Shown: positions 32,868 through 43,996, counted from the first letter of the stretch. The stretch: DNA of 64,000 nt from Thelephora terrestris (GCA_015956445.1 WIUZ02000012.1:310001-374000); one strand, 5' to 3'. Program-made: numbers and translations. Notes: a model not told the origin generated them from the sequence alone.

Positions 32868-35091
32868 TTACAATCTCGCATTGCTCGGCATCTTTCTAAT
32901 GGCTTGGCGCATGCCCAAGTCACCCTACCCAACGTCAGATCAAACACACATTTGTGGGCTCAAGATCTTACCAGGACATCCTCGGTGCCTCCGAGGATAG
33001 CATCATAGGGCGACGTTCTATGGAACTAAGCCGCACGTGGTCAGTCGGATGTTCGTTCGATACATCAACGAGGCAGAGCACACATTTTCGATCAGCTTGC
33101 CCATTCCCGACACAGTGATCGACCTTCCACCAAAGATTTGTGTTGCATCTTCAGCAATTTCTCTACCTGTGCGCGTGATGTACCTGCGAAATATGAGTAC
33201 AGGCGGGCGATAGTGTACGGAAAGATACCGACTGTTTTAACAAGCCGATTGTGCCAGCCAGCTTGTCAGACTGTTCGTCGTAAGACATCTGTGCCAGAAA
33301 ATGTAGGACTTCGTAAGGCATGTATAGTTTTTAGACTCACGTTGTTCATCTGGTAGGTCACCGACTCGAGCCAATTCTGGGAAGACTCTACTCGAGAAAT
33401 CATTCCAGCTAGCTTGGCCCGGACGACGGCTTGGGCATGCAGAGGCTTTCCGAATGCGATACGCTGGCTTGACCACCTTGCTAGGTATAAGTCTCAGGTT
33501 AGGGACCGAGCATTACCTGACGTACTTGAGACACTCTTCGACGACCAGTCGTTGCATACCCAGTGCACAAGCGGCGATCATCCACCTCTGTACCGACATG
33601 TTAGTCGCGGAAGTAATGTGATACTATGCAATTACTTCGTGGTTGAAATTGCTCAAGATAACTTGCATTCCCTTTCCAATCTTCCCCAGCGTGTTTGAGA
33701 CAGGTACTCGGACCTTGTCAAAGGTAACAAACGCGGTTCCAGCGGTGGACGAGTAAGCCGTTTTTATTGCCTTTGTTTCGAGGTTTTCGCCCCTGGGGAC
33801 GAGAATAACGGTATATCCTCCCTATGTCACATTTCATATGGGCAGGGGAGCAATGAAACAGGGCACTGACCTCAGTCCGGCATGCAACGGTGAAGTAGTC
33901 GGCGAAGGTGCCATTGGTAATCCACCTTTTACGGGTTTCATCCGTGAGTTATCAAGGTGCTGAGACGACGGATCGCTTACTTCTTGGTGCCAGAAATCAC
34001 CCAGTAATCGCCATCTCTTACTGCTGTGGTCTGTAGACCGCCAACATCGCTCCCGGCAAATGCCTCGCTGATCGCTAGGCAAATGAACTTCTTCCCGGTC
34101 AAGACTTCTGGGACAACCCGGGCTTTGATCTCATCCGAACCGAAGTTGAGGACCGGTGGGATGCCGATGACGCCTCCCGCAAGGAAGCCATCAACATACC
34201 CACGGCAACCACAACGAGCCAACTCTAGGTTTAGTATCAACTGTACAATGTTGAGATGTTTTGCGTTTTTCAAGCACTCGTTTGCGAACCTCATGGAAAT
34301 GGTCAAACTCTTCAGTCTTGATAACCCCGCCGAGCAGGGTTCGTCCCTCAAGATGCTTCCCTGGCCCAAGTCTCATCGCTAGTATGTTCATTTCACTGAA
34401 GTCCATACCGTTAGCTATCTTGTAGGTTAGTGGAGAGGAAATCACCAACCATAGTTTATCAACAACATCCTGTGAGATACGCTTGCCCGACTCTTCGCAC
34501 TTGATGGCGTCAGGATAGACGACCTCCATAAAGAACTTACGAGCGGCCGTATGAAACCTCCTGTGGCCATCGTTGTAGTAGGGACTGTGGAATCCCTTGT
34601 TGAGCCATGTAGGTTCGGCATAAGGGACCGCAGATATCTCTCCGGGGAGTAAGGGCTTGATAACCTCCTGCTGGCCACGAATCTTCCCAACTTGAAGCCG
34701 GGCGTATTGGGGCCTCAGTAGAACCTCGTGTCTATGAAGGCCAAAGAATACCCTTGTTGCGTCCTTTCCAGCTGAGTGTTCCAGAGCACGAAACTCAGCG
34801 CTGTACATCTAACGGTGGTTCAAGATGACATACCGACGCCATCCGCGAGAAGTACGGCAAGACCGCCGGGGTGCAGATTAGCGAACCTGGAAATATCGTA
34901 GACTTTGCTGTCAATGATGATCCACTGCGAGCGAGGTAGTGAGATATGCGTGGAGTGACTAAACGGGTGAAATTGGACAGACGAGGTCCCCTTCTTTGTT
35001 ATGCTGGAAGGACGGTTTCAGCGCCATGCGTCGGTTGAAAGTCTAAGCCCACCTTCTCAACCTCCTCATAGGTGAATTCCTTGAGTTCCAT
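32868..35091 (-). CDS. Cytochrome b5 / acyl-CoA dehydrogenase fusion
   Basis: Multi-exon gene from 35091 (MELKEFTYEEVEKHNKEGDL). The N-terminus is a cytochrome b5 domain: WIIIDSKVYDISRFANLHPG, GLAVLLADGVAGKDATRVFF, GLHRHEVL, with both haem-ligand histidines (HPGG and the His in GLHRHEVL). It is followed by a full acyl-CoA dehydrogenase: PEVLTGKKFICLAISEAFAG, SDVGGLQTTAVRDGDYWVIS, VTFDKVRVPV, NFNHERWMIAACALGMQRLV, RTSPYDAILGGTEDVL and a tail GDLGMRQAIRKMPSNARL. The stop is at 32868-32870. ACADs oxidise acyl-CoA thioesters using FAD; the catalytic Glu probably lies in GGTEDVL. Whether the b5 domain accepts or passes electrons is inference. It could be ER or peroxisomal, as no presequence is seen. 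Confidence 0.88.
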
Positions 35092-35485
35092 AGCGATAGC
35101 TCAGAGTGTGGGTGGGGTGTCCGTTGAGAAACTTCGATCACACTGCCAAGTTCCGGGTACTTACTTGCCGATCGGACAACCCGACAGCACCTGATGCATG
35201 TGATATTTAGTGCGTGATTGGTTTGCACCTCGAAATCGAGTCTCGGGGAGGAGACCAGGCGAAGGGGGGCATAAAACTGTACGAGAGTCCTTCTGGCCGA
35301 ATAATGCGCGAGGCTTTGGATATCAGGTCATGTATAGATCAACCGCATTGACTTTGCAGGTAACGTCTGCGCGCTACTATCGACCGTCGTATGAGTAGTT
35401 GGTTCTTACCGTGGGAATTACCAGCGGAAACACAACACAAGCTGTCCAGCCCATCTTTCGCAGACAACCTCGCCCCCCCAACGAC
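35092..35485. promoter_or_regulatory. Divergent promoter, b5/ACAD and ribosomal S25
   Basis: 394 bp between the two start codons. No individual element could be assigned with confidence. Confidence 0.4.
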
Positions 35486-36012
35486 ATGGTGAGTATTCCG
35501 CCTCTTTGTTGCCCCCTAAGCCCTCTGGACGTCCTCCGAGCTGCATCTGGTGGCTCTGTCGTCGATCCCGAGGAGGAGATAGCGATGGATTGCAATTCTT
35601 CACTTTGGATGACATCCTCGCCAAATCTGACAAATTTTGCTTGTAGCCTCCCAAAAGCGCAGCTAAGCCCGCAACCTCCAGCGGAAAAGCCGCAAAGAAG
35701 AAGAAGTGGTCCAAGGGAAAGGTCAAGGACAAGGCCGTCCACGCCGTCGTCCTCGACAAGACCATCTACGACCGTATCCTGAAAGAAGTCCCAACCTTCA
35801 AGTTCATCTCGCAGTCAATCTTGATTGAGAGGCTGAAGATCAACGGCAGCCTTGCCAGGATAGCTATCAGGCATCTCGAGAAGGAGGGCACCATCAAGAG
35901 GATTGTGCATCACAGTTCTCAGTTGATTTACAGTCCGTTCTCTTTATCCTATCCGTACCCGAGGCTCGTCCTAATGATTGATACAGCACGGCCAACAACG
36001 GCGGCGGAGTAA
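35486..36012 (+). CDS. RPS25: 40S ribosomal protein S25
   Basis: Three exons: 35486-35488 (ATG only), 35647-35932 and 35987-36012, 104 residues. The sequence [98 protein letters not shown] is plainly eS25. It sits on the head of the small subunit and is needed for IRES-type and some other specialised initiation. The coding part of exon 1 is again just the start codon, with the donor GTGAGT directly after it, as in the P1 gene 3 kb away. Confidence 0.97.
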
Positions 36013-36439
36013 AAGCCACCTTCCTTTGTACTATCACTATGTGGTTTATGTATCCTGCATCACATCATTTCACGCACGCATAATGCCCACTGGGCAGGGG
36101 CAACAGTTGTGCCACTCATCGAAAAACCTGAGCTGAACATCATAAATATGGGATGCCACAAAGGCCTAAAATAACATTGATTACAACGGTTGAGGTCGTG
36201 AGGTGCCGTGTTCGCAGAACAAGCACTGTATCTACCAGAAATATAGACTACAAATGAGGGTGACTATGTTTGGGAGTAGAAACACAATGAAAGAAAGTGG
36301 GACGGTCATAACACATAACGTTACAGAATGGGAGGAAACACGGAAGAAAGAAACCATTCATGCGCTGCATGGAGGAGCATTCCAACATTCGTAAAACCCA
36401 TGAAAAGGAAAGAGATAAGGTCTTGAGACGTGGGGTGAA
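36013..36439. other. Convergent 3' region of RPS25 and AA9 LPMO
   Basis: 427 bp between stops. It should contain both 3' UTRs. Nothing else recognised. Confidence 0.4.
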
Positions 36440-37619
36440 TTACCAGGTAGTGCCGTGGAGCAACCTCCCCATGACCCTTGAGACACGGTGTGGACGAGGA
36501 GAGTCTGAGCGACGGTTCTTCCAGCTCGACCGTTTGAGGAGACTTCTGTTCTTGTTCAAAGAACAAGATGAGGAACTGCTATTCGTTGGGTTTCCGGTAC
36601 CTGTGGGTACAGGAGGTGACATAACGCTCGTGGTCGACATCGGCTTGCGAGTGCTCGATGGTAAAATTGTCGTACTCGTACCATTGTTGTTACCACCGCC
36701 GGAAGTGACGAGTGTCGCGATGGGCCCACCGGGGAAGACGTACTGGAAGCCGGGGTTGAAGATCTGAAAATACTCTCGAGTTAGATGATGGATCGACGGA
36801 GATGAAAGCAACGTACGTCGGGGGTAAAAAGACCAGGATCGGTGTCGGAGTACGCTCCCGGGAAGCTAAGCAGCTCGTCTTGACTGGGGACTCCCGTGCC
36901 GTTCCCGCCAACCTTGATCTGTTGACAGGAGGGATAAAACTCGGCTTTACCCTGTGTGGTCGCCAAGTGGAGGGCGATGATCTCGTGCCTAACCAGATAC
37001 TCTCCTGGAGCGAGATTGTCTGGAAGGGTGGCATTGGAAACGGCCCCGTTCACTTTTTATGGGCATGAGACAAAGCACAGGTGAGAAGGATGAAAGGAAC
37101 TGACTGATTAGCTTCTGGACCCAGCCGCCGTTTCCGTCTTGCCCAACCTGGTCAATTTTGAACCATTTAGCGGTCCTTGAATCGAACTGGTCGCACGTAG
37201 TAGAACCACAGGAGGCCAGGTAGGTGATCATTGGGCCTGGGGGTACAAACAGCACGATTAAAAACGTGAAGGAGAACCACAGATGGAACCAGGAACATAC
37301 CAGTATCGTGAGGCCAATTAGTGAGGCTTTCGGTCCTCCAGTCCCAGGAGAGCTTACTGCCAGGCATCGCATCAACGACCAGACCAGCGTTGGGTGCACC
37401 TGTGCCGCAGTTTATGGTAGGGCTTGCAGCACCATAGATCGGGTCTTGACTGGTAACTTGTCTGATCGGGGAGGGCGTATCACTGCTACCCTCCGGAATA
37501 TTCCCCTTGTAATCAGTTCCGTCGATGTCAAGAACGTACACGAAGCCATGAGCACGGGCGAACGGAATGAAGGAGAGAGCCGCGGTAAGGAAAGGCAGGA
37601 GTAGGGTAGTTGTCTTCAT
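36440..37619 (-). CDS. AA9 lytic polysaccharide monooxygenase, secreted
   Basis: Copper enzyme that oxidatively cleaves cellulose or related glucans. The signal peptide MKTTTLLLPFLTAALSFIPF plus ARA ends just before HGFVYVLDIDG, so the mature N-terminal His (residue 24) can form the copper histidine brace. The second copper His is in NWPHDTGPMITYLASC, the conserved His block is VRHEIIALHLATTQ, and the axial Tyr is in EFYPSCQQIKVGG. Several short introns are needed; one uses the donor GTCAGT after WVQKLI. There is no CBM1. Instead, a Ser/Thr/Pro/Asn linker leads to a basic tail (NRSLLKRSSWKNRRSDSP, RPHRVSRVMGRLLHG), a type of tail seen on some Agaricomycete AA9 proteins. The start at 37619 was chosen over upstream ATGs because it opens the signal peptide. 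Confidence 0.94.
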
Positions 37620-37933
37620 TATGGAGGTCGAAGGGTGGGGAATGGGAGGAAGGAAGGAGTGGAGAAATTTGAAAAACCGACTCGTCAAGAGTTCGGAGCG
37701 CTGTTCGGGAGCACTTGAAGTAAGCGAGGTCACGAAAAAAGGGTCTCAGTTTGACCTGAGGGCGACTGGCGTTGAGGGAGAGGAGGTGAGAGGGTATTCT
37801 TCAATGCTTTTCTTTCCCCATTTTATACACCCCGCCTCGGTCCCATTTGTGTGCTCGCTACACAATGCAGGCGTTCCTATTCACGGTCGAATTTGGAAAG
37901 AAGACTCAAACAAAAGGTCACGCCCAATAATAT

Positions 37934-38551
37934 TACTACAGCTGTTCCGGAAAACCTTGTCCTCAGCAAGTTTTTTTTTTCCTTTTGACGTTGACAGCTG
38001 TCAGTGTCAGACCGGTCAGGGGGTGCTGCGGGGTAGGGTCCACCCGCATTTTTTGGCTGGAGTAGGAGTCACCTGTAGTTCCTCGAGAAAATCAGGACCG
38101 CTGGAGAAGGTTGTGCCGGACGAGTGGCACAGTGTGCCACTCGTGCTCGTAGTGTTATGATAATGAACTTTGTACCCTTTTCGCATTTTCCCCCATTTCC
38201 GTTGTCAAAGTTCCCTCTCACAATGAACTCAATGGCGAGCTACGCTGATTTCCTCGGTGACCTTGATGCACCCCTCGTCGAAGGGGATACTACCTTAGAG
38301 GAACTAGAGACACAGGCCTTCGGTACTTGCATTTTGTTTAGGGAGCTTAGATAGCAGGGTTTCGCCGCAGATCTCCCCCCCCCCGAGTGGCTCACAGCCT
38401 ATTGCTTCCACTCTCTCGCCCCTGAAATTCTCGAGGAGACGGGCGGACCCTACCCCGCAGCACCCCCTGACCGTTTCCGCATTGACAGCTGTCAATGTCA
38501 CAAAATAAAAAAAAACTCGGCGAGGACAAGGTTTTCCGGAACAGTTGTAAG
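37934..38551. mobile_element. Foldback / MITE-like element with long terminal inverted repeats
   Basis: Left arm about 37934-38096 and right arm about 38418-38551 are inverted copies. Shared runs include CTGTTCCGGAAAACCTTGTC, a T-run, TTGACAGCTGTCA and GTCAGGGGGTGCTGCGGGGT, followed by AGGGTCC. The right arm is roughly 30 bp shorter, through small gaps. The central 320 bp hold a 25-bp palindrome and a short acidic open frame (MNSMASYADFLGDLDAPLV) but no transposase. No clear target-site duplication could be read at the ends. The element begins about 315 bp upstream of the AA9 LPMO start codon, so it may carry or disturb part of that promoter. A non-autonomous DNA transposon is the likeliest origin. 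Confidence 0.7.
38120..38144. repeat. Perfect 25-bp palindrome (12-bp arms, 1-nt spacer)
   Basis: ACGAGTGGCACA, then one G, then its exact reverse complement. It sits just inside the left arm of the foldback element and could form a hairpin or be a dimeric protein site. Confidence 0.8.
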
Positions 38552-40002
38552 GGTCTCGGAGCGTCCAGCGTGACCAGGGAGGACAATCGCCGAGCAAAAG
38601 CCGTAGGGAACACGCATATATGGCCTTCTGCTTTGTCGTTTTCCAGCCGTGCACACTGCACAAAGCAACAAAGTGGTCGGTTGCTTCAATCTTTCTCAAA
38701 ATAGACAGGTCACGAGGGGTCTATGCATAAGACCAACGCATCGAGAGCGTTTGTCTAATCAATTTTCGAGGGTAAAATCATTCATAACTGCTGCTCATGA
38801 GGGGGGAATCTTAACTACAGCCAGGGCTTGGGCGGTTGTTTGTGCCTGTTTGTCAAAACCTTGATCAATCCCACTTACGAGCATCAAACAACCGGCTTTG
38901 AGAGAGTTTGTAGCTGAACACCTGACCTCTTCAAGTGAGAAATACCAGTGAATCAGAATGATTGTCGCATACGATGTCGGCGTCCGTCCTCAAGACGTCC
39001 TTTCACGAGGTTGCCGTGTGCCCTGCCGATCGGTGCTTCGACCAAGCAGGCCGTCCTTCGCGAGTGTTTTATGACCACGGTTCACCGGCATGGCGGGCTT
39101 CCGTCGGCCCAGTGGTCTTGATGTTTAGATTGGTCGAAAATATCTTATGGCTTCATAATTGTCGGCCTGCTTCTCATCTTACAAAGAGATTACCCTTGCG
39201 CTCACGCAGCCCACATTTCACTTTGTATTCACAGGGTTGTACGCGTCGGACTCCCGCGTGTGTTGGCCCTGCTGACAATATCGTGGATTCTCCCCGCTAG
39301 ACTCAGGCGAGTTACCGCGAACTCAGAGAGAGCAAGGTGACTTCTCGGAATCCACACGGAGTCTCGCAGAAGTTCTCGGTCAAGTTGAGAAACGGTGAAT
39401 AGATGGGTCATGCCCGTGAACATATCGTGTTGGGTGCGTTCCTCAACGCTGTTTACCATGCTATTTTACGTATCGTGGGAACGGGCGTCGGGGACGGTGA
39501 AACATTGGACAGGTGCCTTAGGGTCGGTTAGAGGGTACACGCAGAGCCAATCCCTCCCCTTGAGTAGCCCCGGACCCTTTCCAATGGCGATTACAACGTC
39601 GTGGAATACCCGACCCGTTGTTGAGATGGAATGAGATTTCGTCCCCCACGAAAATCTCTGGGACCGACTTCTGGAGCTCTGGGGGTATGATCGGGGTGCT
39701 GTACCAAGTTGGGGATAACTTACCGATCCTGCCTTCAAAATCTTCGTCTAATATCCTTCTTGTTTTCTAGCTGCATGTCGTACCGCAATGTCCTGCACTC
39801 CCTGGAAATGGAGTGATTCGGCGCAGATGTATTTCTTGCGCGAGCCCTGCTATCAGCAGCTCGATGTGATAAATTGTCACCTCCTGCTGCCTCATTAGTA
39901 CGTTCCTTATCATTATTTTATACGGAGTCTGATAGAAGTGCGTAGCTTGCAGCGCCCACTCTTTTATTACACCTCACTCAACCCCAGACCCTCCTCGAGA
40001 TC
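38552..40002. other. Gene-poor stretch with two unassigned minus-strand open frames
   Basis: About 1.45 kb without a recognised gene. On the minus strand, open frames at 39738-39466 (containing GRVFHDVVIAIGKGPGLLKG, RDWLCVYPLTDPKAPVQCFT) and 39459-39229 (THLFTVSQLDRELLRDSVWI) are adjacent and have protein-like hydrophobic patterns, so they may be parts of one gene or a relic. No domain could be named. Confidence 0.3.
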
Positions 40003-40487
40003 TTGTGGATGGGAAAGAAATGGTCGATCGCTACGTCTTCCCTGGCGGTCGCCGAAACTTCTATTGTCTTGGTACGTAGAGCAAGTGGAATCCGCTGGGA
40101 TGTGACGGTTCTCTGCATCCTCATCACATTCATAGTATATCTAGCCGAAGAATCCGCCTCCACCAGGTACGCCCGCGTTCCTTCATGCCTAAGAAGGTCC
40201 TCCTTGACTCATCGCTCACACAATACAGACCAATCTCCCCCTCGGAATATCCCTCTGCATGATCAGCATCCGTCTACAACTCCGTGATAATGGCACCGTA
40301 GTTGGTTCTGGCAGTGCTAAGCCATCGTATTCTATCACCTTCAAGGCCGCCGCCAAGGAACAGCTCAAAGAGCAGGGCTCGTACTCTGTCGGTTCCACGA
40401 ACACGCATAACGAGCTTATGGACCTCAGTTCCAAACAAACTGTTGAAAGCTCCACCATTGACTCCGCCACTTCCAAGGTGTAAGTAG
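40003..40487 (+). pseudogene. Possible remnant of a multi-pass membrane protein
   Basis: One open frame carries a basic loop and a membrane helix (WDVTVLCILITFIVYLAEES). After a candidate intron, a second carries LPLGISLCMISIRLQLRDNG and a hydrophilic tail (ELMDLSSKQTVESSTI). This order, a last helix followed by a short arginine/leucine segment, resembles the end of the DUF6533/DUF6534-type membrane proteins common in mushrooms. The only plausible donor gives the wrong phase, and no upstream exons with the other helices were found, so the copy is either incomplete or misread. Low confidence. Confidence 0.3.
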
Positions 40488-41022
40488 GAGTCTTGGATAT
40501 CCCCTTCCCATCCCCGTGTTCAGTTCTCCATTCCTTTGGTTCAACTCGAGTCCTTACATCTTCAAGGCTTCTTTGTTACCCTTCTTCACCCATTCTATGG
40601 CCAACGCCTACCTTTTTCGCAACCGCAATTATTTATCTATTCACACGTGCACATCCGCAGGGGTGAAATGAAGCATCCACAACCACAAGTTCACCTAACA
40701 CTCACACAGCTGGGATGATTATCGCACCCTGTTTCAGAACATCAATCCGTCTAAATCAAGGTACCTAACTACGACCGCCTCGCTGTCAGTGAGAATGTCC
40801 ACATTGTTCATGACGTCCCTCGAGATAATAAACTAATCAAGATATCAGCGTCTCAGCGCTCGGCAGCTGAGGACATTGAGAGCGATGAATGATAACATGA
40901 CGCGAAAAGGGGCACGCAACACTACGCTGATGGGATAACATATGATGCGAATAAGACAAAGTTGTTTCAAGTCATCTGTAGAGCACAAAATGGTGGGCCT
41001 CCCAAAAAAAAAAAAAAGTGAA
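40488..41022. other. Intergenic, with a poly-A tract
   Basis: 535 bp. A run of about 14 A residues at 40997-41012 lies just downstream of the stop of the minus-strand TMX gene (so a T-run on its sense strand). No gene seen. Confidence 0.4.
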
Positions 41023-43174
41023 CTAGTCCACGCGGTTGGACTTCCTGAGGTAACCGTTCCCGTGCTTTTCGTACCTCACTGTCCCTCCATGAACGTCGGG
41101 ATACTCCGCTGGATCTGAAAGTGCCTTGCGAACAAACTGCACGAACGCAATCAAGAGGAGGAAAACGATGAAAAGGATTGTCTTGACATGGTTCACGACG
41201 TAATATTCGAGCACGACGAGGCCATTATTTATCGACTGTTGCGTGCATTGGCGATGAGGCAAAGAAACCGCGGGCAGACGAATAAACTCACCCTGACAGT
41301 CCTCTCGAAGAAGTTTTCCGAGTGTTTGGCTTTGGCTTTACCCTTTGCGATGCTTTCGAGGGTCGACATGATACTTTGATGCGTCAGTTGGATCTTTGAT
41401 CCCTGCGGTTCGACGTCGTAGTAGACAAGATTCTAGGCGATTCAACGTGAGCTTTACCGCAGAGCGTGCCGGAAAAAGCATACTCACTGCATGATCTGCG
41501 ATGACAACACTGGGAGTCTCAGCCTTCCCCAAGTCCACGATCCCGTACATACTCTTCAGCCAACTAGACCAACGCTCTCCATCCATCCATGCGAACACAA
41601 CGTCCCTTTTGCCGTATTTCTCACCTTCCCTCCATTGTTTTCCGATCGGCTTGATTGCGGAGATAACATTTTGACGGTTCCTTTCCGACACTACGGCGAT
41701 TACGACAAGAGGCGCCGAGATATGTTTGGGGTTCATCACAGGTTGGAACGTGTCCGAGTCTAGTTTTAATGCAGAGGGAAGCCGATTCCTGCCAGGGACA
41801 ACATTTAGCAACTCAGACCTTCGGCAGTGACTGTATCACACCTCAACAGCCAGAACTTGATGTCTTCGGCATTATAACTCGCTTTGAGTTGCCATTGCGC
41901 CGCAGGGCGTTCGGCGTCGCCATCTTTGAACACGAGTAACATTGGGAGTGATGATGTCTCAACGTTGAGTTGAGAAGCTAGCCCACTAGAGCTGGACATA
42001 TAAACCGGAGGAGATCCGAGTAATACACCGGAAGCTTTCCCCACCAGCTCCTGTGAGAGGTTTCAGGCATAAACCAAGCCAGATCAGGGTTGAAAACGTA
42101 CCGTAGAGCGAGTGTCGGTCGGTGAGTACAGGAGCAAATAAAGAACTTCGTTGGTCCTAAGTTCTGTGTGGAACTCTCCCAGTCCGATTTCTTGTATGGA
42201 TCTACGACGATAACACTGTGAGGTCGGCGTGGGCAGAGTAACGCGGCTTACGGTTTGAGAACTTTCTCCACGAATCCCTGCAATTGTTCAAGCTTCCTCC
42301 CTCCAGTATACTCAGTCTTCACTCCGTCATCGTCATAATAATAGAGCATGGGGTAACCCTGGACATCCTCAGCGCGGCAAAGGGCGCCGTGCTCTTCACA
42401 ATTGACTTCTGCGATCGTCAGTTGGTTCTTCATTTGTTCCGCCAGCTGGGCCCACGTCGGAGCAAGTTTCTTGCAATGTCCACACCAAGGGGCAAAGAAT
42501 TTGACGAACCCACCGCCATTCTTGATCTCGTTGGGGAAGCTTCGTCCATCGAGTTTGAGGACCTTGCCGTCTGGATTTGGAACGCGTGTTGGTGCTTTCT
42601 GAGTCGGAGGAGGAGGCTCATGTGTCTCTGTGTCAGTATCCGCATCGATATGTTTTTCGAGATATTCCTTGAGAAGATTGAGTTCCCTGGCTTTCCGGAA
42701 AGTGTCGACGAATTCGCCATTCTTGTAGACGTTGAGCTGTGGCCACCCGTTGACTCCCAGGTCCCCGCATTTGTCTTGTACGAGAGTTAAGGATTGAAAC
42801 GGATCGAAACGGCGCTGTGGACGCACCGCCGTGTACAGCACAGTTCATTCGGCCCATACTCAGCGGTGAATTTGGCATTTTGTAAACCTCGGTAACCAAC
42901 TCTTTCCAGGTCGGCTCAAATTGACGGCAATGTCCACAGTACGGAGAGAAGAATTCCACAAACCTGGTGAAAATATAATGAGAGCACACTTGGTGTATGA
43001 CGGTCAAGCATACCAGGTTCCCACAGACGTCACCTCGAGGAAGTTGTCCGGATCCAAATCGACGCCATTTGGAGGTCGTTCCTCGGAGTCGACCTGGGCT
43101 GGTGCTGAATCGACCAGCAGCACCAGGACCAGAAGTAGTGAGAAGAGAATAGGGGGAAGCGTCAAGAGCCGCAT
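41023..43174 (-). CDS. TMX/PDI-type membrane thiol oxidoreductase
   Basis: ER-resident disulfide oxidoreductase. The start at 43174 opens a signal peptide MRLLTLPPILFSLLLVLVLL. Two thioredoxin domains follow, each with a CGHC site: FVEFFSPYCGHCRQFEPTWK near the N-terminus and FVKFFAPWCGHCKKLAPTWA in the middle, the latter followed by GYPMLYYYDDDGVKTEYTGG. Downstream come PDI-like non-catalytic regions (NVETSSLPMLLVFKDGDAER, SAPLVVIAVVSERNRQNVIS). Near the C-terminus there is one membrane helix (TILFIVFLLLIAFVQFV) and a short basic cytosolic end. Many short introns. It is head-to-head with CGI121, with only 71 bp between start codons. TMX3 and fungal Mpd/Eps1-like proteins are the nearest relatives I recognise. 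Confidence 0.88.
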
Positions 43175-43245
43175 CCCGTCGTGGTGGCGATTAAGCGAGT
43201 GTCAGTGACGATGCTCTGGTCGATCGCCGGCACAATCAACGGCTG
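43175..43245. promoter_or_regulatory. 71-bp divergent promoter, TMX / CGI121
   Basis: The two start codons face away from each other over 71 bp, so the promoters and 5' UTRs must overlap each other or the opposite coding region. No TATA box is visible. Confidence 0.55.
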
Positions 43246-43996
43246 ATGGAAGTTTACGATTACCCCCACTTCTGTCTCCAAGCTGCAGTCTGTCTCCTCA
43301 CCGACGTCAAAAATGGCCCAGAAATCCGCAAGAAAATAGTCCAGGCCGCAACCTGTCAAGGGGAGGAAGGAAACGCACTGCGCGATGCGGTGAACTTTGC
43401 GTTTATTGATGCAAGGCTGGTCAGTGGATCGCAACGTTACCCCACATTGTTTCCCTTTCGTTGAATGGGACCGTCTGTGAAGATTACGAGCATCTTGCAC
43501 CTACAAACTGCCATCTACTATGCCCTATTGGCCCAGAGTCAGGAGTGTTTGCGGACGAAGACCGTCCATTCGGAAATCCTGTGGGCACTCAACCCGAGCA
43601 ATAACGTGCGTGTGTCCATCCCGACCAGTGATCTCACGCATTGATTCTATTCCTGCAGATATCTGAGGCAATTCGCCGCTATGGCCTATCTGATTCCACA
43701 ACTTCTCTTTTCGTCGTAGAGATCGGCGCCATACCGAGCCATCTCGATAAAATCAATGCCATCGTCGACGGGACAGTTTCTCCATTCGCTCGGCTGCCTG
43801 AAATTACCGACTGGGGAACCATAAGAAAGGTGTGCCACATGCAGCTGGCTCACGCTCCCACTTCTCACTCTCAGGACAGTACCACAAACTGAACAACGAA
43901 CTGGCGATCCAGCATATCGAAGATACGACCGTCGCCAATGCCATGATCGACGAGATCGTGATCAGCACCGTTGCTATGAAGAGCGTTTCCCAATGA
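43246..43996 (+). CDS. CGI121: EKC/KEOPS complex subunit Cgi121
   Basis: Subunit of the complex that makes t6A in ANN-decoding tRNAs and also affects telomeres; Cgi121 binds tRNA and the kinase Bud32. Four exons give MEVYDYPHFCLQAAVCLLTD, VKNGPEIRKKIVQAATCQGE, FAFIDARLITSILHLQTAIY, YALLAQSQECLRTKTVHSEI, LWALNPSNNISEAIRRYGLS, DSTTSLFVVEIG and a C-terminal helix YHKLNNELAIQHIEDTTV. The blocks TKTVHSEILWALNPSNNI and EAIRRYG are diagnostic of the CGI121/TPRKB family. The acceptor of the last intron (ACAG before TAC) was chosen because it restores the frame. The stop is at 43994-43996. Confidence 0.93.

Noticed and set aside
36360-36767. 135-codon plus-strand open frame
   Set aside because: Antisense to the linker and tail of the AA9 LPMO.
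40997-41012. Poly-A tract as the tail of a SINE or retro-copy
   Set aside because: No target-site duplication or element body next to it; more likely a simple homopolymer in the 3' region of the TMX gene.
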